Shown piece after piece: positions 53,298 through 64,000 of a stretch of 64,000 nt of DNA. Both the position numbers and the translations under genes were made by a program. Each line of letters begins with the position of its first letter. The stretch's first letter is position 1. The notes under the pieces are model-generated. The model was not told where the DNA came from. It saw only the letters and a program-made list of their open reading frames with translations, and made no database searches. Source of the stretch: Montifringilla adamsi (Eukaryota; Chordata; Aves; Passeriformes; Passeridae); assembly GCA_017590115.1 (NCBI GenBank), contig JAGGNK010006626.1:211269-275268 (forward strand). The letters run 5' to 3'.

Positions 53298-56200
53298 GTA
53301 AGTGCTTCACAGAGATTGCAGCATGATAACCAGCATGTGGGTTGATTAAACTATAGTTAAATATCAAAAATAATGTTATGATATGTAAGAAAACAAGGAA
53401 AGCAGTCAGTATTCACTGCAAGAATCAATACTGTTATACATTATAATACCAGTAGCTTAATGCCCTCTGAATCCATACAAGGTTTTGTGATTTCTTGCTA
53501 AAATGTTGCAGATGTTTTAAACAGTACTAGTTTAAAGTTGTGACCTTAAAAATCCTGTCAAGTAAGAAATACTGAGATCCTTCACTTCAGAAAACCCTTG
53601 GGAAGAGAAACCATCATTTTTCTCTCACAGGCTATACTAAAAGCATCTCAGTAAGTTGTGGCATCCTAGATCTCACAATTCTTATAATCATTTAATAGTA
53701 CTTTACTTAGGAAATTTTCCTGATGATTTAACTGTGACTGTCTGAAATGAGTAAAGTTAGGGAGAGCTTTGTCTCCCTTCAGAGAAGAGCTTTTCAGGAT
53801 TACTGAGCATTCTTATCACATAAAGTCTCATTGTCCTTCAACTTTGACATTCAGGTTCTGTAAACACTTACTGGAATTCTTTTATATGCTTAAAATTTTC
53901 TTGTATTTTTGAGCATATCAGATTCTAGAAGCAAATTATGACAGTGTTTATTCCACTTTGTTTGGCTGGCATATATTCACTGATTTCTACATCCTGAAGT
54001 GATTGCAAATGTACTACCATGTATCAAAAACTACACCTGTTCCAGTGACTCAAATCCTATTTTGACTAATGGGAGTTTGTCTGCATGGGAATGGGAATGT
54101 TTTGATAAACAAACTCTGATGTGGATAGTTTAACATACTCCTTAGGGGCCATGTAGTGCATGATAGTGCAGTAGGTATGCCATAGCTTACTTCTTTCACA
54201 AGAGGGTAAGATGCACATGTATTGTTCTGAATAGATTTCTTGTCAAAAAATGTCTCTGATTGTACAATCCATATGCATCTAAAATGATGGAACTATTTTC
54301 TGTGGAGCTGAGTTAAAGTACCTTTGCTTATTAAGAATAAAATATGTTTACTCAATTTAAGTTGCAAGTTGAAAAATAAAATTGTTTAAGTCAGGCACAT
54401 CAAGTTCAGAAAGTAAATAATAGAAGAAAAACAAGGTTATTTACTAAGACTAGAATTCTCAAAATAGCTGACCTCTATAGACCAACTTTTTCTTTGTATC
54501 TCTGTCTTTGGAGGTGCTTTAATTGGTGTTTGGGACTTGAAGATACAAGGTATTAATATCTTCCTTTATAGATCTGTCTTTCATAACTGGAGGCCAGATT
54601 TAGTAAAGGGCAAACAGACCTAAAAGTGGATTTATTACTCTATTATTTTTCTATGTTCAGAACAGCATACTGAAAATTCTGGAAGTTCTACATCTGCAGT
54701 AACACAGCATAAGTTAGTTTTGACAAAGTGGACGAGCTTATAGCAACTTGCTTAATGATAAACCTCACCAGCAGTCAGAAGGACAACATTCTTGCTTGTC
54801 CAGGTTCTGACAAGATTGTTCCCAGAGGTGCTGGCAGAGCATCCTCAGAGCCTGACAGACACTGACAGCTTTGGGCCTTTCACAAAACACAGTGGCTGTG
54901 TTTCTTTTAGCCAAAGCTGAAGGGAGTCAAATTTAATTTCTAGACCACTTGCACCTGTGTCCCAGAAAAAGCATGAAAGTGGAAAAGTGAGAAAAGGGGA
55001 AAGTGAGTGCTAAAAGTAGAACAGACGTTGTCTTTGTCAGTCATTTGCCCCTTTCTTCATCTAACACTCAACTAACACATTCACAGCCCCTTCCAGTACA
55101 GTGCTGCCACTGCTGAGACACTCCAGGACTGCTGGGTAAGCCAGACAGGTAAGCCGGCCACAGGTCCCTCTAATAGCAGGGAAGCTGTGTCCCAGCCCAG
55201 CAGCCAAGGATGCTGCCCATGCTTGAGGATCGCCACAAATAGCAGTATTCTCCCTGGGAAACATAAAGCAGCATAGCTTTTCGTCTGTGACATGACCCGA
55301 AGCTGTGAGGTAGTTGTGGAGAATTAGGGGGCACATTGCCATTATCTAACCTAGTGGAAAGAGTATTTTGCATGAGGAAGCAAAATCATGTTGAGGTCTG
55401 CTTGGGCTTCAAGCAGTGTCATTGCAGGTAAACACTGAAAACCGTTAGGGAACTTCTTTTGTGGTATTCTAGTCCTTGCTCCCCTATTTTTTTTCTATGT
55501 TTTAAGCAGATAAAACACATAATGACACAGGGAAGCAGAGAATCAGAAGTCAGGTAAAGGCTGACTATTCCTCATGTTTTGTATCTTCAAACTGGCAAAC
55601 TGTAAATTCATCTGCACAGTACCTTGGCCTAGGATCAGAGTATCCTGCAGGTTTAAGGTGGTTTACCTTCCACTTTAACATGCCACCTGCATTCTTCATT
55701 CCCATCGTGGGTTCCTGGAAAGAAATACCAAAAACTAAGATATTACTGTAATTCAGGTTCATCAATGGGCTGTTCTGCATGAACAGCATTCCACTGCAGT
55801 TAGGTTTTAGAAGGGTTGTTTCTCAAGCTCTAACTCATTAATAATGGAGTATTCCAGTTACAGGTAGGACTGTCTGTAGCAATGATTGAAATAACCAACC
55901 TGTTTCACATTCTTATTCTGAGGTATACAAACCTTTACATGAGAAATTTAAGAGAAGGAAAACAACATACATCATCAAGGAGATTTGAGGACTGAATTAC
56001 ATTGGTAGGGTCTCTTTAGAAATGCTGCAGAATCAGGTCTGACCTTTTGCAGAAAATTTGGTTTCTCTGCCAGCAGTGTCTAACTTTGTGCTCTTCTCTT
56101 GCCCCATTTTGTCCTTTCAGAAGATCTGCTCTCATTGTTTAATGTAAAAAACTTTTCACACCTTTACTTTGCAAGTGATTTTCTCATGGAGTAATCAGCC

Positions 56201-59200
56201 AGAGGATCCAGCAGTTAGGTACATCTCTAGAAACAGGAACTGTGGGGGGTTTTGAAAAGCCCACAGAACTTAAGTGTGGACTTTACTTTGACAGTTGATG
56301 TTACCTCTGTCCACTCCAGATTTTCTCATGCCCTTTTCTCCTTTGTCATCCTTTTTTTCACTGTTTTTGTTTTTTACTTTTTTTCCTCATAGCCTGTCTC
56401 CAAATAGTAATGAAATTAACATCTGATTTGCTACTGTCACATAAAATATTTGGGAACTTCTCATGGCAGTCTTGAATGTACATATAACAAGGCCCCTGGA
56501 ATCCACTAATCTTTAGATCTGTGGCATCACTATAGTAAACATGGCTAACAAAAATAATAAATTTTTCAAACTCCTATATTTCGGGAAAAGTCTGGAAAAT
56601 CTCACTCAACCTCTGACTGATGTTTCTGATGAATCACTTATTAAATAGGTGTACCAGTACTTACTATCTCTGAAAAATGCTTAGTAATTTTACAACATAT
56701 TTTAGTCTTTCAAGGAAAAGCATTGTTTTCAAATATTCTGTTTTATTATTGCTATAGTGCTTTCTAAATAATGCATGTAGATATTACATTTTTATCATTG
56801 TTTTCATAATTAATTTCTTTTGAAATTGAGTTTTATATGTCAGTTTTCTGGAATTCTAAGCCCTAACGTGTAACAGCACATAGCAACTCCTGTTGCTATG
56901 TCTTGTTATGTCATGTCACAAGTGGAATCAGTTAAAAATCTCTTCTTGAGCAAAAACCAGAGTGTTACTAATTTATGTCAGTAAATAATGCTTCACAAGG
57001 GGATCTAGAGATAAATTTTAGAAGGTATTTGAAGATAGAAGTGTAGCTGATTATGAGCCTTTCAAGTTATGCCAATTTCTATGCCCACAAAAATTAGAAG
57101 CACCAGAGAAGCCTGTGTGATGCAAAATTAATGTTAGACCAATCAAAAAAACCATTTTCATTGCAGTATTTCTGGGAAAAAAAATACTCTTCATACCTAT
57201 CTTCACAGATGTAAATAAAAGTTGTGCTTTTGCTAATCTGTAACCAAGATGGCCAAGAGGAGTGCCTTTGTTGTCCCCATTAGGCCCACTGCTTTGACAC
57301 CTGTTTGAATAGCATATTTCAGTATTTGTCTTCTCTAGGTTTCCAACAAAACACAGGTAAAGCTAAGAATTTAATGATAAGTTTTAAGTGCTTCTTTCCT
57401 GAATATTTTTCTAAATGCTGTTCGATGAAGAAATCCCACATGGCTGCAATTTTGGGTGATAGACACAAATTTGGGTGATAGACAGATACATAGCAAGGTG
57501 TACAAAATATGTTGTAATTTTTCTGACTGCTTTGTCACTCTGTTTCTGAACAATTAAGTAAATATTTTAAGCCATTATCTGGGCATTAAGAGCTTGTCTT
57601 GACACAGCATTAAATGAAGCATTCCTTAATACAGAATCCTTCCAGTATTACCAGTTAAATGCTATTTAAATTCTTGTTTTAAAATTAAAATATACTGAGG
57701 TGTTGGATGTTATTGAATAGATTTTTTTCCTTGATGGGAATATTTATAGTTCTACTTTTACATTTTCCATATAATTTTTAACTATCAGAGAAATAATATA
57801 CTGAATTATTTGTACATTAACATAGGAGGTCTTCTTTTCTCTTATATTCCATTTTTTATCTTTCTGTTCTTATCTTCATAAGCAATGCTTCTGTCATGAA
57901 TATTTCCTGGCAGCAGATCTGGCATAAGAATTCAAATACTGGCATATTAAATTCTGTGCTCAAAGTTGTTGAAGAAACTGCTTTCCCATTTCAGAAGAAA
58001 ACAAGTTTGCATTTATTGTGTGAGCAGAGAAGCTGACACTTCATATCTCTGTCTATCACGGCAAGACAAATCCTTGCAAATGTACTGCTGGTAACCTTGG
58101 CAGCATGGCAAATGGTTGAGTGGCAAAATACTTAAAAGTGCCATGTTTATACAGCAGCTTCCAATTATTTCCAACAGTTCTGGAGTTGTTATTGTGGTGA
58201 AACAGCACTATCCACCCATACGTGTTTGCAAGCCCTCCCAAAAAAAAACCCCAACACCAACAAAGCAGTTTGGTACTTGGGACTATTATGACAACTGCAA
58301 CCACAATTTGTAAGACTGAGTACAAGGTGAGGCTGTGTGCTGAAGAAGCAGTCCCTTCATACAGAGTGAAGAGTCACAGTGCACCAAAGTTGTGGACATT
58401 CCAAAGTCTGGGCATGTAATTTATCTGCAGACCTACCCAAAGTAGTGTGTGTACTGCCTTTTGCAATTCATTTTGCATCATTCAAGACTGAGAAACAAGT
58501 AGTATGTCTGTGCAGCTCCTAATATGCAATACTGAATGCCTGAGGAAGACTTGATGGAGAAATCCTTGTTTCCCAAGCAGAAAAAAGGGCTTTTCAAAGA
58601 GGGGGGAAAAAAAAAAGTAACACCAGTTCACAAAGTCAAGTGGAGACCAAAGCAGGATTAAAAATCTGAAGTGAAAAAATTGCAAAGTTCTTTTTGCTTG
58701 AATACTGCTTCCTGAACACATTTTATCAACAGATGGTTTAAAAAATTTCTTTCTCCATACATGAATTTAAATTCAGGAAGCTAATCTATTTCTTTTTTCC
58801 TTCTATTTCCTTCTTCTTTTTTTCTTTTTTTTTTTTGACACATTCAAATTTTCTCAGTCTCTCAGCTGTGATTTCTAACTACTCGTACAGATTTGATCTG
58901 TGAAGTATCTGGTGGAGCTGTGTGAAATTCTTCTACTGATTCTCTAACACAATTTCTTTTTCACTTGGAATACTTTTATGTGGAGGTATTTGAACATGCT
59001 TTTTCTTTAAAAAAAAGATAAGAAAATACTCTGAGGTATAAGCATGACATATTCAAGGCACTCCTAGAAGCATTTGATACATAAAAAACCCCAAATACTA
59101 CCTTATTCTGGGCAACCTAGTAATATCTTCTGGATGCACTGTTTTCCTTCCAGTTTAGAATTGTATCAGTCACAGTATTGGTCTATTTGACCAACAGACA

Positions 59201-60654
59201 GAAAAAAGGGATTGTGAAAATGTATAGATTTTTTTCAATAATTGTTAATGCAATATAGTTCTTATCCAAATCACATAAACATCTTTCCTTCAGTTTAAAT
59301 AGATAGGTGGTTTGTAATATTTTTGAGGAAAAGCAAATATATTGTTCCTTGCCTCTTCTCGCTTTAACATGTCTTCACAACCACTCTGGTTTTCTCATTT
59401 TGAAATATGGAAAACCAGAAATCTGAGTTACAACCATATAACAGGTATCCAGACTACTCTAATGCTTTATGGAATGCCTTTTGGAAAAAATATATTGAAA
59501 TTTATATTCACAGAAGGTAGTAACGACAGAAATAAAATGGAAAAAGAAGGTGTCACAAATCTGAGGGATTTAATCTGGTTTAATGTCCTGAGAATGGTCA
59601 ACAGCAGATGGCATCACTCGCCTGCAGTGAGTTCCTTCTAAATCCAGTATGTATCTAGCTCATTGTGACCTAGATCCTACAGTATCAAATACCTGAAGCA
59701 TCTAACTCTCCTTCAGGCTCTCTGGAAAGTTTGACTCTTTTTATCCACACAGATCAGAACCAATTTCATAAATGACCTCCATCAGATACTGGTTTTCATA
59801 AAATTTCTGTACAACTGTTAATCCAAGGAACTGGATGGGAGTGTAGGTATGAATCCGTATATATTTTGCAGATTTTGAAAGGTAGAGTTTATATGTCATT
59901 CATTAAAAATAGTGAGGGATTAAGGGACATTTTAAATAACACAGAAGCTTAAGTAAAGTCAAAGGGCAAATCCATGGGCAGCATGACTATCAGCTGCCTT
60001 CAGAGAATTTAAAAGAGGCTGGGCTTGAACCTGTTGGACAGCACAAACTTATCTGTGCTTTCTCTACATTTTTATCAAATTCATTTGAGAACAACTCGTT
60101 GATGCTGACAAGGCAGTGTTCTGAATAGGAATTTCTTAGATAAGCTTATGAGTTATTGCATATACAGCTAATGTCACTGTCTCCTTCTTGGTTAGCACAG
60201 ATCTTTTCTGGAAGGTCCGTGTAATGGTTTCGATTTATCTGTTCTTTGGTATAATATAATTTGAGGCTGTGAGATTTTTTTGTTCAGCTGAGGTTAAAGC
60301 TAACAAGGCTGACTTGAGAGCTAACCCAAAGTTTTCTTTTGTCTACCTGGACACTACCTTCTCAACAGGTTGTCTGATAACCTGCAGAGAAAAAGGCCCT
60401 GTTCAGTTCATATTTGACTAGTGCAGAAGTTTTCTGGATTTCTCGAAAGTAGAAGCAAGGGTCAGACATCTGAAGGAGGGAACAACGGGGTTAGGGTGTG
60501 GTGGTCAAGCCTGCATTTTGGTTTTGGGTTTTTTTTAAATTTTATGAGAACTCAAAAGTGTAGTTGACAACACACATGCAATTTCATTTGGAATTCTGAG
60601 TACTTAAAAATATCCTGCTGGGGATTTTAAGCTTAGCTTATCTTATTTTGGGAC
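53298..60654. other. RGS7BP intron 2, middle part
   Basis: AT-rich intronic sequence. It has a 19-period duplication near 57,451-57,484 (TTTGGGTGATAGACA twice) and runs of A or T at several places (48,734; 58,603; 58,824 areas lie within or next to it). A GC-richer patch at 55,060-55,345 has overlapping open frames on the minus strand, unassigned. No exon of RGS7BP was recognised. Confidence 0.55.
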
Positions 60655-61440
60655 AGCAGCCAAACTCACACCCAATTGCTTGCTCACTCGCTCCTCAGCA
60701 GAATATGAGGAGAAGACAGAAGAACAGGAATGAGAAAGATTAGGTGGAAATAAAGATAGCGACATTGACTGTCTGTAGAGCAGGCTTGACTTGGGAAATA
60801 TTTCCCTAATTTATTGCCAATTAAAATAAAAATAATTACTAATTTAAATAATGGGAAGAGAAAAGGAACATCAAGCTCGCACCTTTTTTGCCTGGCTTCC
60901 ATGCTAAACTTCACTCCACACTCCTCTACCCACCCCCGCCCTCCCGAGCGGTGTAGGTGGGATGGGAATATGGGGTTACAGTCCGTAACCAATCTGCTTT
61001 GTTTCTCCTTCCTCCTTACATGTCTCCTCAGCTGTAGTGTGGGCTTCTCCACAAGCAGCAGTCCTATCAGGAAAATCTGCTCTAGCATAGGTTCTCCACA
61101 GGTGGCAGTTCCTCCAAGAGCATCCATCTGCTCTGGTGTGCTCTGTGGGCTGCAGGGAAGATCTGCTCTGCCATAGAGAGCCTCCTTCTTTCCCTTTACC
61201 CTGATATTCCCTCTCTTGTTTCTTATTCCTTTTTTTCCCCTCACTCCTTCTCCCTGTGGCTATTTTTGCCCTTTTTAAAAATAAGTTTTTTGCTCAGCAA
61301 ATAGGTTCAGTATGTCCTGCCAAGGGTCCCTTGCAGGAACGGCTGTGTCCAGCACAGGGAAGACCCTCATCTCATCCCACAAAGGGCACCCTGTTGCCAC
61401 CATCACTACCAAAACCTTGCAACTGCATTCAACACATCTA
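60655..61440 (-). mobile_element. Degenerate avian endogenous-retrovirus-derived repeat (antisense)
   Basis: Elements of a very common avian ERV-derived repeat appear in order: CACCCAATTGCTTGCTCACTCGCTCC (60,670); GGAAATAAAGATAG (60,747, antisense of an LTR end); a GGGATGGGAATATGGGGTTACAG stretch (60,960); CTGCAGGGAAGATCTGCTCTGCC (61,150); and the end ACTACCAAAACCTTGCAACTGC (61,407). The element is read as inserted in the minus orientation. A 186-codon minus-strand open frame (60,684-61,244) and a 120-codon plus-strand frame lie inside it; neither is treated as a gene. Strand and family are from memory of repeat consensus patterns. Confidence 0.6.
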
Positions 61441-64000
61441 GTATTACCTAGAGTGGAGTTTACATGAAATCTCTTGTTTCAGTGCTGTCATGTACTGGGT
61501 GATTTATGATTGGGTTTGTCCTCTTGTGGAATAGTTTGGATAGTGCGTTGGTAATTTACCTATTGCCCATGTTAGTTCAGCAACTGAAACTGACTTCTGA
61601 GGGATGAAGTCTAGAAAATTCTGGTCTGTAATTCTGTGATTCTGATTGTTTCAAACCCTCTTCTTTTTTTTTTTTTTTTTTTTTCTTTTTTTTCAGGTTG
61701 TATCTAAATTGTTCTATCATGGAAATATCTAAAATCTTATCAGCCTGGGAGGTAGCAATGTCTACAATATGAGCCACTGCATTGTGGTTTTGTTCTGCTC
61801 ATTGTATCATATACTCAGAGACTCCATCAGCCTTATCACAGTTACTGGAGATTTACACTGTTCTAACAAAATTAACCTGATCACATCTTCTGTTACTGTA
61901 AGCGCTGTTGTAACTGCTTCAAAACAACAATCTGATTTAATAAGAACAGCACTGCAGTCATTTATGGGTCTGCTAGAAAGAACAAACCCTGCTTTTTTCC
62001 TGGCTGGACAGGCTAGGGAATAGCAATTGTATCACAGTATTGCATAAGCAGAGAACAGCAAATCAACACATGGCACTGAAGCTGACAGCAGTTTGTGTGC
62101 ATTTTTTAAAAAATAACCCCAGCAAATGGGGGGAACACAAATAAGAACATTTTCCCAGGAACTGTTTAGAAGAAAACACAGTTGTTGGACAACTTTTCTA
62201 TCTATATTCAAAATGAATTCACCAGTCTTTTGTTGTCTTCAAAGATGTATGGTTGTATGATAAAGAATAAGCAATCTGTTTAAGATACAAAAGCAGGGGC
62301 AGGTTTAGTAGGCTGTTGAACTGAGCTGTGATCAGAGGGGCTTCTGGTACTTGGTATGTAAGGGGATTAAGTGTATCTCCTCTGCAGTATTTGTCACACT
62401 TTGTATCCGAACAGATGCACCACATGTTTGAGGTAAGTTTTGGTTTTCATCTTTTTCATCCTTCTACTGCTTTATATTTCTAAACCACGATGTTTCAGAC
62501 ACTAACTTAAAATACAATCTACAGGGTAATATTTGTGGACAGTAATTTTTCACAGCTCATCAAGTCAACTTACATTATTTTTCAAGGGAAGTACATATAT
62601 GGAGCATAAGACAGAATTTGATTATTTAATTTGCACTTCTGGCTGGACAAATGTTTATTTTCCTTTGGCTTTGAAGACTAACAAACTTCATTTTGTGTCT
62701 AGATAGTTCTTTTGGCTTATAGTATTTTGGAAATATTAATTCTTTGGAGTTAAGCATAGAATTTGTCAAAACAATGCTTTTACAAAAAGGTTTATCAAAC
62801 CCTTCATATAGCTTAGCTACTGTTTTAATCATAGATGATATATCTATTTTTTAATGTTGTTGATGCTAAAAGTAAAATGCTGTTCTGTTGTAAATGTGTG
62901 ACTAAAATTTTTAAGTTAAATTGAGAGTTAGACCATAATAATTTTTCAGTTTTTAGTAGTTTTATGTTTTGCTTAATTTCACTTAAATTTCACAATTTCA
63001 GTGCAACTGCGAGTGTTGGGCACCTGTGGGAATTCAGGAAAATCTGAAGGTGTTTCTCAATTGTGACCAACATTCTGGCAGTACCGTAAAATCATCTGTC
63101 AATTATTTTAAAGGGAAAATAATTTTTAATGAATTTTTACTCTTTTCCTTTCCATTTAAGGAGGATCCTTTCTTTTTTTCTTTTCTTTTCTTTTTTTTTT
63201 TAATTTTAAAATAATTACCAAAATAGCTGCATTTACCTTTCTTAATGATACTGAGTACCATTGGTTGGTGCAAGAGCTCCCTCTATAGGTTTTATTTCAA
63301 ATCTCAGCTTAGGAAAATGGAAAGGAAATTCAACTTCCAGTGCTTTATAAACATACTCAGTTGATCAATGTTACATGATTTTTAAACAGCAGGATTTTAT
63401 GGAAAGAAAGCCATCTATTTCACCAATGGTGAGAATGTAACAGATTTATTACAGATTTTATAAAGACTTACTTTTGTTTTTATACAAAATTATACTTTTA
63501 ATAGCAGCCTGATAAACTGCATAATTTAAGCTGATGTTTTATGTAGGAGTAACACAGCGTTTTCACTTTTGTAACTACATTTTGTACTGTCAACAATGAG
63601 TTGCTGGTCTGTGTTTCATGGGCAGCTGCACAGTGCTGTGTTAGCTCTCATACAGTCAGCTGCTTATAAACTATTAAATAGCTGTGTTGCAAACACAGTC
63701 TAGCACAGCATTGTATAAGATCATGTTATATGAGGTTTTTCTTGAATAACTTAAGTGGTCTTCATAAAAAAATTAGCTGGACTAACTGAGCAGCTGACTT
63801 GGGGGGTAATATTGGAAGTTTGCGTGAACTTTCCTTTGTATATAAATATTGATTTGCTATATAACTATTAAATAATATTTAACAGTAGTTAATAATAAAC
63901 GTATCATAACAAGCATTCTGAAATTTATGTTTGTACTAGTCCCCTGTTCAGCATTTCTCATGGCATGTCATTGTACATACAGAAACAGAAAAATTGATAA
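61441..64000. other. RGS7BP intron 2, right end of window
   Basis: AT-rich intronic DNA with a 30-base T-run at 61,664-61,693 (one C interruption) and a T-rich tract at 63,170-63,200. No RGS7BP exon, other gene or clear transposon is seen up to the window end. Confidence 0.6.

Noticed and set aside
53082..53303. Plus-strand exon ending at AAG/GTAAGT (53,298) as an RGS7BP exon
   Set aside because: The frames do not match RGS7BP, the plus-strand acceptor is poor, and the open frame ends in TAA before the donor.
55061..55373. Three overlapping minus-strand frames of 67-93 codons
   Set aside because: They lie in a GC-richer patch with no consistent splice borders or family match. The frames overlap one another, which points to composition rather than coding.
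60684..61244. 186-codon minus-strand frame as a host gene
   Set aside because: It lies inside an ERV-derived interspersed repeat and has low-complexity, lysine-rich ends.

Overview
This is a window of vertebrate, almost certainly avian, nuclear DNA. It is AT-rich and gene-poor. It carries many fragments of CR1, the dominant LINE of birds, and a few LTR-retrovirus remnants. It has one strong CpG island and only short coding exons with GT-AG borders. No bacterial, organellar or CRISPR features are present.

Two genes are recognised, both on the + strand and arranged head to tail. The last coding exon of RNF180, a tail-anchored RING E3 ubiquitin ligase, ends at 11,720; the RING and earlier exons are not visible, so 1-11,520 is read as its last intron. 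The first two coding exons of RGS7BP (R7BP, the membrane/nuclear shuttle partner of R7-family RGS proteins) lie at 44,657-44,815 and 47,503-47,669, under a CpG-island promoter at about 44,125-45,090. The rest of RGS7BP lies beyond the right edge. RNF180-RGS7BP neighbourship is the order known from human 5q12-q13. In birds that block belongs to the Z chromosome, so Z-linkage is a likely inference that the sequence itself does not show.

Layout: 1-11,520 RNF180 intron with two CR1 pieces (7.8-8.9 kb); 11,521-11,720 RNF180 terminal exon; 11.7-12.6 kb probable 3' UTR; 12.6-44.1 kb intergenic, with a perfect 117-bp tandem duplication (13.3 kb), an LTR next to a CR1 (15.9-17.3 kb), a CR1 (23.8-24.5 kb), a solo LTR with flanking direct repeats (32.0-32.5 kb), two CR1s (32.7-34.1 kb), a compact hairpin cluster (34.5 kb), and an antisense CR1 touching the promoter (43.6-44.1 kb); 44.1-64.0 kb RGS7BP promoter, exon 1, intron 1 (2.7 kb), exon 2 and the beginning of a very long intron 2, which holds further CR1 and ERV remnants and one exon-like segment on the minus strand at 53.1-53.3 kb.

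The two genes are not an operon and need not work together. The points most worth a second look are the minus-strand exon-like segment in RGS7BP intron 2, a well-bordered 69-nt exon candidate in the intergenic region (28.45 kb), the hairpin cluster at 34.5 kb, the RNF180 stop codon that also forms a splice-acceptor-like site, and the upstream ATGs overlapping the weak-context RGS7BP start. No complete, previously undescribed system was found; these are candidates only.
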